NCBI GenBank assembly: GCA_016786725.1
Contig: JAEUVU010000007.1
Coordinates: 434,001-498,000 of the forward strand
Reading direction: 5' to 3'
Length of the DNA: 64,000 nucleotides
DNA from: Ferruginibacter sp.
Lineage (GTDB): Bacteria > Bacteroidota > Bacteroidia > Chitinophagales > Chitinophagaceae
The notes beneath the pieces were generated by a model, which had not been told where the DNA came from, did not search any database, and saw only the letters and a list, made by a program, of their open reading frames with translations. This document shows, one piece after another, positions 42,959-51,624 of this stretch (position 1 is the first letter of the stretch; every line of letters starts with the position of its first letter). The position numbers and the translations under genes are program-made.

Positions 42959-43996
42959 ATGACCTTTGGAATTTTAGGAAGCGGAAGCTGGGGAACTGCA
43001 CTGGCAAAAATTTTAACCGATAACGGCAATACTATTTATTGGTGGAACAGGAATGAAGCCCATATAAAATACATCCGGGAACGGCATCACAATCCTCAAT
43101 ACTTACCTGCAGCTCATCTTGATACTTCAAAACTAAAACTTACAACCGATCCTGCTGAAGTAATTACAAACTGCGATTGCATTGTTGTATCGATACCATC
43201 AGCCTATACTGATAATGCATTACAGGGGCTGGACAGGAATATTTTTTCTGGGAAAAAGATCATCTCTGCTATCAAAGGAATTTTACCCGAAAGTAATTTA
43301 CTGCTGAATGAATATCTGAAAAACGAATTTGCCGTTGATCTGAAAAATTATTTTGCTGTGCTTGGCCCCTGCCATGCAGAAGAAGTGGCGGCCGAAAAAT
43401 TATCTTACCTAACTTTTTCGGGCATTGATGAAAAAGCAACACATGAAATTTCGGGATGCTTCAAAACCCGCTATTTGAATACGGTTGAAAATGATGATAT
43501 TTTTGGTGTTCAGTATGCGGCGGTGCTAAAAAATATTTATGCTGTTGGTTCAGGTATTGCCCATGGGCTCGATTACGGCGATAATTTTTTAAGTGTGTTA
43601 ATTGCCAATGCCGCCGATGAAATGGCTGGCTTTTTAAAGAGGGCAGGAATAAAAAATATAGAAGTAGGCCATACCGACATCCGTAAACCGGCCGATGAGC
43701 ATCGCTCTAATAATTACGCTGCGTCTGTTTATTTGGGCGATTTGCTGGTTACCTGTTACTCACTGCACAGCCGCAACCGTGCCTTTGGCAATATGATCGG
43801 CAAAGGCTATTCTGTAAAAGCGGCACAGCTTGAAATGAGCATGGTAGCAGAAGGATATAATGCCAGTAAATGCATGCATACAATCAACCAGAAGATATTA
43901 GCTGATATGCCCATTGCAGAAACCGTTTATAAAATTTTATGGGAAAACCTGCCGGCGGCAGTAGGTTTTAACAGTATAGAGTTGCGTTTGGTGTAA
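42959..43996 (+). CDS. gpsA: Glycerol-3-phosphate dehydrogenase [NAD(P)+]
   Basis: Makes sn-glycerol 3-phosphate from DHAP for phospholipid synthesis; cytosolic. 345 aa. The N-terminal Rossmann motif is GILGSGSWGTALAKIL. The GPCHAEEVAAEK and KNIYAVGSGIAHGLDYGDN segments hold the catalytic and substrate residues. The start codon directly abuts a repeat arm and no Shine-Dalgarno is seen. Together with acpP, fabF and rnc it makes up a lipid-synthesis block. Confidence 0.96.
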   Translation: MTFGILGSGSWGTALAKILTDNGNTIYWWNRNEAHIKYIRERHHNPQYLPAAHLDTSKLKLTTDPAEVITNCDCIVVSIPSAYTDNALQGLDRNIFSGKKIISAIKGILPESNLLLNEYLKNEFAVDLKNYFAVLGPCHAEEVAAEKLSYLTFSGIDEKATHEISGCFKTRYLNTVENDDIFGVQYAAVLKNIYAVGSGIAHGLDYGDNFLSVLIANAADEMAGFLKRAGIKNIEVGHTDIRKPADEHRSNNYAASVYLGDLLVTCYSLHSRNRAFGNMIGKGYSVKAAQLEMSMVAEGYNASKCMHTINQKILADMPIAETVYKILWENLPAAVGFNSIELRLV

Positions 43997-44029
43997 AAAC
44001 AGCGTAGCTTTATACCAGAAAATGAAACA

Positions 44030-44146
44030 ATGCCAATTTCATTCTCAAATATCAGTTCAACCGTTTTGCTTTTTATGGTGGCTTGCTTAAGCATTGCTGA
44101 GCTTGTTAAATATTTGCACAGGCGTTACAACCACTCAGAAAAATAG
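44030..44146 (+). CDS. Possible 38-aa single-helix membrane peptide
   Basis: A short frame starting at ATG 44030 encodes MPISFSNISSTVLLFMVACL followed by SIAELVKYLHRRYNHSEK. It has one membrane helix with a positively charged cytoplasmic tail, so a plausible small membrane protein. It begins 33 bases after gpsA and overlaps the 3' end of hemW on the other strand by 12 bases. There is no homology evidence; it could be chance. Confidence 0.35.
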   Translation: MPISFSNISSTVLLFMVACLSIAELVKYLHRRYNHSEK

Positions 44147-45259
44147 ATCTGCTGCAATTCCATCAGCAAATAATTTTCCTTCTTTTGTTAAAATAAGTTT
44201 TCTGTCTATTACCGCTAGTTTTCCTGTAAGCTCATGCTTGCTACTTACTTCTTTGATCTTGCTACTTTTTTCTTCTCCAAAAATGCTGTTTACATGATCC
44301 AGGGCCAATCCTTCTATCGTTCTCAGCGAAGTCATAATGTATTCATTCAGCTGCTGTGTTTTGGTAAGTATTTCTTCTTCAAAATGAATGACATTGTTTT
44401 GCAGAGATTGAATGTATAAACTGTTGTTGGCAATATTCCATCTTCTCCGCTTTCCGTCAAATGAATGGGCAGCGGGGCCAAAAGCGTAGTAAGGCTCGCC
44501 ACGCCAATAACTGCTGTTGTGTTTGCTTCGCAAACCCGGCTTTGCAAAATTGCTGATCTCGTAGTGTTCATAACCGGTCTGCTGCATCCAATCCATCAGC
44601 AATAAAAACTGGCGGGCTTGTTTTTCTGCATCTACATTTTCTTTTTTATGCTGTGCGATCATTTTAGCCAAAGCTGTTTTGGGTTCAACAGTTAAAGCAT
44701 AACAGGAAACGTGCGGAATGTTTTTTTCAATAACGATATCAACATTTCTTTTCCAGTATTCATCACTCAAAAGGGGTGAGCCATAAATCAGATCAACAGA
44801 AAAATTTGTGAAACCCGAAGCTTTTATTTTGTCAATGCAGATCAATGATTCTTCAGCATTATGAGCCCTGTTCATCCATTTTAATTCTTCTTCTGCAAAA
44901 CTCTGTATGCCTACGCTAAACCGGTTAATGCCAATGTTTTTCCAGTCTTTCAGTTTTCCATCGGTGATGTCATCAGGGTTTGCTTCGAGGGTTATTTCAA
45001 TATCATCTGCAAAAACAAAACGCTTTTGTAATGAGTTAAAGATCGATCCCAGTTCGTCAATCGTTAAAATACTGGGCGTACCTCCCCCAAAATAAAGTGT
45101 TGAAATAATTTCATTTGCTGAACTTAATTCTGCTAACTGTATTTCTTTAATTATAGCCTCAATCATTTTTTCTTTTTGCCACATCGAAGTTGAGAAATGA
45201 AAGTTGCAGTAATGGCAGGCCTGTTTGCAAAAAGGGATATGAATATAAATGCCCGGCAA
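44135..45259 (-). CDS. hemW: Heme chaperone HemW (radical SAM)
   Basis: 374 aa. The radical-SAM motif CKQACHYCNF (CxxxCxxC) lies at the N-terminus, followed by YFGGGTPSIL and the HemW-type C-terminal domain. HemW proteins bind haem and deliver it to respiratory enzymes; they were formerly annotated as oxygen-independent coproporphyrinogen oxidase. The CNFHF form, rather than the HemN-type motif with an additional cysteine, supports HemW. Convergent with gpsA, divergent from the BamA-like gene. Confidence 0.93.
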   Translation of the reverse strand: MPGIYIHIPFCKQACHYCNFHFSTSMWQKEKMIEAIIKEIQLAELSSANEIISTLYFGGGTPSILTIDELGSIFNSLQKRFVFADDIEITLEANPDDITDGKLKDWKNIGINRFSVGIQSFAEEELKWMNRAHNAEESLICIDKIKASGFTNFSVDLIYGSPLLSDEYWKRNVDIVIEKNIPHVSCYALTVEPKTALAKMIAQHKKENVDAEKQARQFLLLMDWMQQTGYEHYEISNFAKPGLRSKHNSSYWRGEPYYAFGPAAHSFDGKRRRWNIANNSLYIQSLQNNVIHFEEEILTKTQQLNEYIMTSLRTIEGLALDHVNSIFGEEKSSKIKEVSSKHELTGKLAVIDRKLILTKEGKLFADGIAADLFF

Positions 45260-45275
45260 AGAATTTAGGTTTTAG

Positions 45276-45293
45276 TCCCGTTAAGTATCGGGA
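45276..45293. repeat. TCCCG...CGGGA palindrome between hemW and the BamA-like gene
   Basis: TCCCG (45276-45280) pairs with CGGGA (45289-45293) over an 8-nt loop, in the 57-bp divergent gap. It is similar to the hairpin at 13975-13991. Confidence 0.5.
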
Positions 45294-45316
45294 TATTATT
45301 TTAGATTTGATTATTA

Positions 45317-47143
45317 ATGACTCCCGTTAAATTAATAAGCTGTAAAATTCTGTTTCCGGCACTTTTGTGTATCGGCTTTTTAATTACTACATTAACCGGC
45401 AACGCACAGGTTACAAAAAATCTTCCCTACCAATTAAACGTTCAGTTTGTTGACAAAGATAATTCCTTTAAGGTGGCATCTTTAAAATTGCAGACGGCAT
45501 TTGCAAATAAGAATGCCTGCAATGTTTATGTTCAGGGATTGATTACTATACTGAGTTCAAAAGGTTATCCAACTGCTTCCGTGGATAGTATTTTCGAAAA
45601 TGAAAATACCTCCACCATTCATTTGTTTCTGGGCAAACAATATCAATGGATAAAACTAACTCCTGACGGTATTGAAAAAGCCGCAATGGAAGACAGCCGG
45701 TTCAGGGAAAAAGATTATGAAGGAAAACTGCTCAATATTCAGCAATTGCTTGCTTTACAGCAAAAAATATTAGACTATTATGAAAAAAACGGTTACCCAT
45801 TTGCAGAAATATTTTTAGACAGCATCAGGCTTGATGATAATAAAATGGATGCGTTGCTGAGAGCAAAAAAGGGGCCTTTGTATCATGTTGACAGCATCCG
45901 GGTTTTAGGTAAAGCAAAGATCTCAAAACAATTTCTCAGGCATTATTTAGGGATACCTAATGGCAGCTTGTATAATAAAGAAAAACTTGACCAGGTAAGT
46001 AAACGATTGCTGGAACTTCCTTATCTGCAGGAAGTGCAACCGGCTGATGTTACTATGTTGGGCTCAGGTTCAATCCTTAATCTTTATCTGGCGCCCAAAA
46101 GGAGCAGCCAGGCAAATTTCTTGATCGGGTTTTTACCCAGCGGTGATCAATCGGGAAAACTACAGCTTACAGCCGATGTAAATCTCGATCTTAAAAATGC
46201 ACTTGCCAACGGCGAAACTATTTTATTAAAATGGCAGCAGTTGCAACCCAAATCTCCAAGGCTCAACCTGGGGTTTCAGCAACCCTATATATTTAACACC
46301 AATTTCGGCCTCGACTTTGCGTTTGATCTTTTTAAAAAAGATTCAACCTTTTTACAGATCAATGCATTACTTGGTTTGCAATATCTTTTATCAGCAAATC
46401 AATCCGGAAAGATATTCGGCCAATGGCAAAAAAGCTTTTTACTGGGTACAGGTGTAGATACTAATCTTGTAAAATCAACTAAACAGCTTCCTCCTAACAT
46501 TGATGTAAGTGCTGTAAATATTGGCCTGGAATATGAGTGGAATAAAACCGATTACAGGCTTAACCCCCGCAAGGGCAACGAAATTAAGCTGACTGGCTCG
46601 GTAGGCATTAAAAATATTAAGAAGAACAACGAAATACTGGCTTTACAGGACCCCAATTTTAATTATGCAAGTTTGTACGATTCGGTGAAGGAACGTTCTT
46701 ACCAGTTCAGGGTAAAACTTGGTGCAGCACACTATTTTCCGGTTGGCAAGCAGGCAACGGTAAAAGCTGCAATCAATGGGGGCTTGTTTATCAGCCCCAA
46801 TACCTTCCGCAACGAACTTTTTCAGATAGGAGGGTATAAACTGTTACGCGGTTTTAATGAAGAGAGTATTTATGCAACCCAATACGCCGTGCTAACTGCC
46901 GAGTACCGGTACAGGCTTAAGCTTAATTCGTATATGTTTGCCTTTGCTGATGGGGGCCTGGTTAAAAATAAATATCAGACCATAAACCTCAACAATAATT
47001 TTATTGGCGCAGGCCTGGGGCTTGCTTTTGAAACCCGGTTTGGACTGTTGAACATCAGTTATGCTATTGGCAAGCGGGATGATGTAAAGTTCAATCTTCG
47101 TGAAGCATCCAAAATACACTTTGGGTACGTCAATTATTTTTAA
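45317..47143 (+). CDS. BamA/TamA-family outer-membrane protein
   Basis: 608 aa. Signal sequence to about residue 30 (TTLTGNAQ), then POTRA-like modules (for example GPLYHVDSIRVLGKAKISKQ and FLRHYLGIPNGSLYNKEKLD) and a C-terminal Omp85 barrel with GGYKLLRGFNEESIYATQYA and the end GYVNYF. It is too short for BamA and the second half fits TamA-like or surface-antigen-domain proteins. It probably inserts or exports specific outer-membrane proteins. The TTG-started DUF4271 frame begins 25 bases downstream. Confidence 0.88.
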   Translation: MTPVKLISCKILFPALLCIGFLITTLTGNAQVTKNLPYQLNVQFVDKDNSFKVASLKLQTAFANKNACNVYVQGLITILSSKGYPTASVDSIFENENTSTIHLFLGKQYQWIKLTPDGIEKAAMEDSRFREKDYEGKLLNIQQLLALQQKILDYYEKNGYPFAEIFLDSIRLDDNKMDALLRAKKGPLYHVDSIRVLGKAKISKQFLRHYLGIPNGSLYNKEKLDQVSKRLLELPYLQEVQPADVTMLGSGSILNLYLAPKRSSQANFLIGFLPSGDQSGKLQLTADVNLDLKNALANGETILLKWQQLQPKSPRLNLGFQQPYIFNTNFGLDFAFDLFKKDSTFLQINALLGLQYLLSANQSGKIFGQWQKSFLLGTGVDTNLVKSTKQLPPNIDVSAVNIGLEYEWNKTDYRLNPRKGNEIKLTGSVGIKNIKKNNEILALQDPNFNYASLYDSVKERSYQFRVKLGAAHYFPVGKQATVKAAINGGLFISPNTFRNELFQIGGYKLLRGFNEESIYATQYAVLTAEYRYRLKLNSYMFAFADGGLVKNKYQTINLNNNFIGAGLGLAFETRFGLLNISYAIGKRDDVKFNLREASKIHFGYVNYF

Positions 47144-47179
47144 AACTCTCGTTCCCCATATCTATTTTTGCTTAAAATT

Positions 47180-48079
47180 ATGTTGTTAGTGAAGCCGATT
47201 TTTTTCCTGGGATTGTTGCTGTTAATTTTTTCTGCCTCACTATGTGCTCAAAACGCCGATACGGCTATTCTTACCAGGGATTCAACAAAAGCATCGCCAC
47301 TTCCAGATTCCGCTGTTACTATAAAACCCGTTGTTAAAGAAAAGGATACCGTTCTGCTTAAAAACAAATTACTCAATTTGGATGCAGCGCCGGTTTCGCT
47401 GGCTGTGCAATTAAAAAAAGACAGGTCGGAAAATGGATTTTTTTACCTGGTTGCGGGGTTGGCGCTTCTGCTTGCTTTTTTAAAATATTTTTACGACCGC
47501 TATTTTACCAATCTTTTCAGGGTGTTTTTTAATACTTCTCTCAGGCAAAGCCAAATAACAGATCAGCTTTTGCAGGCAAAACTTCCTTCCTTTCTTTTTA
47601 ATATTTTTTTTGTAGTCAGCGGGGGTATTTATGTATATGTCATTTTATCTCATTATCAATTAACGGGTACCGGAAACGAATGGATCTTTATTATATCTTG
47701 TGTAGCATTAACCGGATTAATTTATACAGTAAAATATTGCACATTAAAATTTACGGGGTGGATCAGCGGGCAAACCGAAGCAGTGGATATTTATGTGTTT
47801 GTAATTTTCCTCATCAATAAGATCATTGGTGTTTTCCTGGTGCCATTTACAATAATTCTATCTTTTTCAGATATGCCGGTTATTAATGTGGCAGCCTTAG
47901 TTTCGTTACTGGGTACGGGTATTTTTCTTTTGTTACGCTTTTTCCGTTCGTATGGGTTAATTCAAAATCAATTAAAAATCAGCAAATTCCACTTTCTTCT
48001 ATACATAATTGGGCTGGAAATATTACCACTATTGTTGATTTACAAGGGTTTAATGATTTATTTGAATAAAAATCTGTAA
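47180..48079 (+). CDS. DUF4271 membrane protein
   Basis: 299 aa from ATG 47180. After a signal-like helix (FFLGLLLLIFSASLCAQ) and a polar linker there are about five membrane helices (FFYLVAGLALLLAFLKYFYD; SFLFNIFFVVSGGIYVYVI; IFIISCVALTGLIYTVKY; VIFLINKIIGVFLVPFTII; LLYIIGLEILPLLLIYKG). Its position directly before hemD and near gld genes matches the usual place of DUF4271 genes in Bacteroidota. No function is established. Confidence 0.85.
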   Translation: MLLVKPIFFLGLLLLIFSASLCAQNADTAILTRDSTKASPLPDSAVTIKPVVKEKDTVLLKNKLLNLDAAPVSLAVQLKKDRSENGFFYLVAGLALLLAFLKYFYDRYFTNLFRVFFNTSLRQSQITDQLLQAKLPSFLFNIFFVVSGGIYVYVILSHYQLTGTGNEWIFIISCVALTGLIYTVKYCTLKFTGWISGQTEAVDIYVFVIFLINKIIGVFLVPFTIILSFSDMPVINVAALVSLLGTGIFLLLRFFRSYGLIQNQLKISKFHFLLYIIGLEILPLLLIYKGLMIYLNKNL

Positions 48080-48098
48080 TTTTGCATACCACGCAGCA

Positions 48099-48896
48099 AT
48101 GATTATGGTTAAAAATGGTTCAACAAGCACTGTAACCTCTGGTAAAACAGTAAAAAAAGTACTCATTACCCAACCTAAGCCCGAGGGCGACAAATCTCCT
48201 TATTTTGACCTGGCCAAAAAGCATAATCTAAACCTTGATTTTTACCCTTTTATAGTGGTAGATGGCATACCTGCCAAGGAGTTTCGTAAACAAAAGATAG
48301 ATATTGCAAGCTTTTCGGCAGTGATATTCACCAGCCGCAATGCTATTGATCATTTCTTTCGTATTTGCGACGAAATGAAGGTAAATGTATCACAAGAAAC
48401 CAAGTATTTCTGTATCACAGAAGCAGTTGCCCTTTATCTTCAAAAATTCATTTTATATCGCAAGCGTAAGGTTTTTTACAGTGCCGATGGTACTAATAAG
48501 TGCCTTTTTGATGTTATTAATAAACATAAGGATAATGAAAAGTTCCTCTATCCATGTTCTGAATCTTTTGATAGTGAAATAACCAACTGGCTTAAAATGC
48601 ATAATTGTGAATATGCAACGCCTGTATTATATAGGATAATCAGTAACGATATCAAAGATGTAATTGCCAGAAATTACGATCTGATCTGCTTTTTCACTCC
48701 TGGCGGAGTTAAAAGCCTTATGGAAAATTTTCCGGCATTTAAACAAAACGGTACCACTATTGGTGCTTTTGGTGCCAATACTTTTAAAGCCGCAGAAGAA
48801 GCCGGTCTTATTTTAGAAATAAAAGCCCCTCAGCCCCAGGCGCCCAGCATGGTAAGTGCTTTGGAAATTTACCTCTCTTCAGGTAAAAGGAAGTAG
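48099..48896 (+). CDS. hemD: Uroporphyrinogen-III synthase
   Basis: 265 aa. Cyclises hydroxymethylbilane to uroporphyrinogen III in tetrapyrrole synthesis. Sequence is weakly conserved in this family; the two-domain pattern is visible: KKVLITQPKPEGDKSPYFDL, SAVIFTSRNAIDHFF, FCITEAVALYL, ATPVLYRI and LICFFTPGGVKSLMENFPAF with a C-terminal TFKAAEEAGL. It starts 20 bases after the DUF4271 gene. An N-terminal Ser/Thr-rich stretch precedes the first strand. Haem made here would supply the cytochrome and haem proteins in the window. Confidence 0.88.
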   Translation: MIMVKNGSTSTVTSGKTVKKVLITQPKPEGDKSPYFDLAKKHNLNLDFYPFIVVDGIPAKEFRKQKIDIASFSAVIFTSRNAIDHFFRICDEMKVNVSQETKYFCITEAVALYLQKFILYRKRKVFYSADGTNKCLFDVINKHKDNEKFLYPCSESFDSEITNWLKMHNCEYATPVLYRIISNDIKDVIARNYDLICFFTPGGVKSLMENFPAFKQNGTTIGAFGANTFKAAEEAGLILEIKAPQPQAPSMVSALEIYLSSGKRK

Positions 48897-49359
48897 TATT
48901 ATTATTTTAAGTTAGTGGATTCCCTTAAGTAAGTTTTCGAAAATATCCCGGGAGTCATTATCATGCCATACTTTTCTTCTAATAAAATAGTTTTTATGTT
49001 TTTTTTAACATTTGATAATATCCTGCTTTATCAGTATTGGTTTTAGGTATTGTTAACAAATCAACATCAAGAAATTACTTGTTTTTTTTTGCTGGTAAAT
49101 AAAAACGAACGAAATTACAGCTCCAATTATCCTTATTGATAAAGCTATTCCTTATCAGCCCTTAATACTGCCTCAATCAATTGAAGCTATTGTAAAACGT
49201 GGTAGAACTTTTGAACTTGTAAACACAATATTTGGTTTTTTCTTTCGTTTACAACTTTCAGGGCTTATTTTACCTAAAATAATAATTGAATCAATCATAA
49301 AAATGATGATAAACCAAAATAATCATTACATTTGCCCCATACCCTCAAAGTTAAAAACA
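48897..49359 (+). promoter_or_regulatory. Long AT-rich region upstream of gldK
   Basis: 463 bp between hemD and gldK without a supported gene. TACATTTG (49327-49334) fits the -7 consensus and lies 25 bases before the gldK ATG; a matching -33 element is not clear. The gldK frame stays open upstream to 49099 (87 codons) with ATGs only at 49303 and 49306, which is more than expected in DNA this AT-rich. I found no terminator after hemD, although an oligo-T stretch exists at 49082-49090. Confidence 0.4.
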
Positions 49360-50661
49360 ATGAAGTACAGGCTGTTTTATTTAGTAGCTTTTATAGCTAT
49401 CACAACATTATCTACCAGTTGTAAAAAATCGGGTAGTAAATCCGGTGGCGGTTATGCTGTTGATAAGGGTCAGCTTATTGGGGCTGCACCGGGGTCCAGA
49501 TGGAGTTTGCCAAAACCTCCGGGAATGGTTTATATACCACCAGGAACATTTCATATGGGTTCAAGCGACGAAGACCTGAGTTATGCACTTACCGCCAGAA
49601 ACAAATCTGTTTCTATTAATGGTTTTTGGATGGATGCCACTGAAATTACTAATAACGAATATCGCCAGTTCACCAATTGGGTGAGAGATTCTATAGCTGC
49701 TAAATTGATGGGGTATGTTAAGCAAGGTTCTGATGGTAATGAGTATATTGACTGGAAAAAAGCCAATACCATCAAGTGGGGCGATAAGGCTACAATGGAG
49801 AAAATAGATGCAATTATTGTTACTCCGGATAACCGCCTTTTTGGAAAAAAAGAACTGGATGCCAATAAGATTGTATATCAGTCGGAGATATTTGACTACA
49901 AAGCTGCATCACAGAACAGGGATGTTACTGTTCCCCGCTCTAAATTCATCATAAAAAAATCAATACCTGTTTATCCAGATTCTCTATGCTGGGTACGGGA
50001 TTTTGCTTACTCATATAATGAGCCAATGGCAAAAAAATACTTTAACCATCCGGCATTCGGCAATTATCCTGTTGTAGGTGTTAGCTGGAAACAGGCTACA
50101 GCTTTCTGCGAATGGAGAACCCATTATCTGAATGCTTACCTGGAATCTAAAAAAAGAACAGCTGAATCTGATTTCAGGTTACCAACAGAAGCGGAGTGGG
50201 AATACGCTGCAAGAGGTGGTCGTTCACAGGCAGATTATCCCTGGGGAGGTTACTACCTGAGGAACCGGAAAGGATGTTTGCTGGCTAATTTCAAGCCTGG
50301 CCGCGGTAATTATCCAGAAGATGGTGGGTTTTACACAGTAAGGGCTGACGCCTACTGGCCAAATGATTTTGGTTTGTATAATATGGCTGGTAATGTTGCC
50401 GAATGGACCTCGTCTTTATATTATGAAGGAGCTTACAATTTTCAGCATGATATGAACCCGGATATCAGGTATGATGCCAAAGAAACGGATAAACCACGGG
50501 ATAAGCGAAAGGTATTACGTGGCGGTAGCTGGAAAGATGTTGGCTATTATTTAAGAACAGGATCCCGTTCCTACGAATATCAGGATACAGCTAAGTCTTA
50601 TATAGGTTTCCGTTGTGCAATTGATTTACCACCAGCTCCAAAAAAGGGCAAGAAAAAGTAA
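49360..50661 (+). CDS. gldK: Gliding motility/T9SS lipoprotein GldK
   Basis: 433 aa from ATG 49360 (MKYRLFYLVAFIAITTLSTSC), a lipoprotein with a cysteine at position 21. The mature protein is an FGE/sulfatase-modifying-factor fold (FHMGSSDEDLSYAL, DATEITNNEYRQFTNW, RLPTEAEWEYAARGGRS, NVAEWTSSLYY, VLRGGSWKDV, GFRCAID). GldK with GldN forms the periplasmic ring of the type IX secretion system. Being first in a K-L-M-N row distinguishes it from the paralogue GldJ. The ATGs at 49303/49306 would put a non-signal segment before the lipobox. A strong hairpin separates it from gldL. Confidence 0.95.
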   Translation: MKYRLFYLVAFIAITTLSTSCKKSGSKSGGGYAVDKGQLIGAAPGSRWSLPKPPGMVYIPPGTFHMGSSDEDLSYALTARNKSVSINGFWMDATEITNNEYRQFTNWVRDSIAAKLMGYVKQGSDGNEYIDWKKANTIKWGDKATMEKIDAIIVTPDNRLFGKKELDANKIVYQSEIFDYKAASQNRDVTVPRSKFIIKKSIPVYPDSLCWVRDFAYSYNEPMAKKYFNHPAFGNYPVVGVSWKQATAFCEWRTHYLNAYLESKKRTAESDFRLPTEAEWEYAARGGRSQADYPWGGYYLRNRKGCLLANFKPGRGNYPEDGGFYTVRADAYWPNDFGLYNMAGNVAEWTSSLYYEGAYNFQHDMNPDIRYDAKETDKPRDKRKVLRGGSWKDVGYYLRTGSRSYEYQDTAKSYIGFRCAIDLPPAPKKGKKK

Positions 50662-50694
50662 CATTTTATTTCAAAATTTCTAATTTAATTTATT

Positions 50695-50732
50695 AAAAGT
50701 ACCTGGATGTGAAATTATTCACAGGTACTTTT
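50695..50732 (+). terminator. Strong hairpin between gldK and gldL
   Basis: AAAAGTACCTG (50695-50705) pairs perfectly with CAGGTACTTTT (50722-50732). The interior continues as GTGAA-atta-TTCAC, so the full stem is nearly continuous. A short T-rich stretch follows. Within an operon it would act as an attenuator, partial terminator or RNA-stability element. Confidence 0.7.
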
Positions 50733-50787
50733 GATTTATATACTAAACTTTAAATAACCACCAATTAAAACTCTAAATTTTTAAACC

Positions 50788-51543
50788 ATGGCTCACAACA
50801 AAAGAACCTTCTTAACTTTAATTGATGTTTTGGTAAGTGCCGGCGCTGCTGTAATCATCTTCGCTGCATGGGCAAAACTTACACACCAGTCATATGCCGA
50901 TATGATGTTAACCATTGGAATGTGGACAGAAACTGCAATCTTCCTTGTGTATGCCATAATTGAGTGGGTTAAACCAAAGCACCATGAAGAAGATGACCAG
51001 CCGGCAGATGCCGTTAAAAACCCATCTCTGGAATCAATGGATAAAATGCTGCAAAGCGCCGACATTACACCAACTAACCTGAAAAAGTTGGGCGAAGGTT
51101 TCCAGAAATTATCAAGTACTGTAGGCAACATGCACGAAATTGGCGATGTAGTAAAAAACACCGGCGATTTCAGCAATAAAACAAAAGAAGCTACCACAGC
51201 GTTGGGTAATATGTCAACAGCTTTTGCCAGCAGTGCAGCCACTATGAGCAGTTTCAGCAGTGCTGCTGACAGCGCTAAAGGTTTTCACGAGCAGGTTCAG
51301 GTGTTAACCAAAAACCTTGGTTCTTTAAATACTATTTACGAGTTGGAATTAAAAGAAAGCAATAATCATTTAAAATCACTGAACACATTTTATGGAAAAC
51401 TGGCCGAAGCAAGCCAGACCATGATGGGTACTGTTGAAGATGCAGGAAAAGCCAAAGAGCAGATCAGTGTTTTAGCCAACAACCTGGGTAAATTAAACTC
51501 AGTGTACGGCAATATGCTGAGCGCTATGCAGGGAGGCCGTTAA
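50788..51543 (+). CDS. gldL: Gliding motility/T9SS motor protein GldL
   Basis: 251 aa. Two N-terminal membrane helices (LIDVLVSAGAAVIIFAAWAK and MMLTIGMWTETAIFLVYAII) are typical; the glutamate in the second (WTETAIF) is the conserved proton-path residue. The long cytoplasmic tail is coiled-coil-like (GNMHEIGDVVKNTGDFSNKT to KAKEQISVLANNLGKLNSVY). GldL forms the pentameric stator around GldM. Its stop codon is inside a perfect 11-bp palindrome. Confidence 0.96.
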   Translation: MAHNKRTFLTLIDVLVSAGAAVIIFAAWAKLTHQSYADMMLTIGMWTETAIFLVYAIIEWVKPKHHEEDDQPADAVKNPSLESMDKMLQSADITPTNLKKLGEGFQKLSSTVGNMHEIGDVVKNTGDFSNKTKEATTALGNMSTAFASSAATMSSFSSAADSAKGFHEQVQVLTKNLGSLNTIYELELKESNNHLKSLNTFYGKLAEASQTMMGTVEDAGKAKEQISVLANNLGKLNSVYGNMLSAMQGGR

Positions 51544-51561
51544 TATCATTGATATTAACGG
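51537..51561 (+). promoter_or_regulatory. Perfect palindrome over the gldL stop codon
   Basis: CCGTTAATATC (51537-51547), spacer ATT, GATATTAACGG (51551-51561). It includes the gldL TAA and lies 64 bases before gldM. There is no T-run, so a role in RNA stability, or as a binding site, is more likely than termination. Confidence 0.6.
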
Positions 51562-51624
51562 GTTTAAATAACCAACTCCCAAACCAAAACATTTTTAACT
51601 TAACAACTGTAAATATAAAATACT

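Noticed and set aside
49360-50661. Sulfatase-modifying (formylglycine-generating) enzyme function for the FGE-fold protein
   Set aside because: Lipoprotein signal and position before gldLMN identify GldK; the fold is used structurally there.
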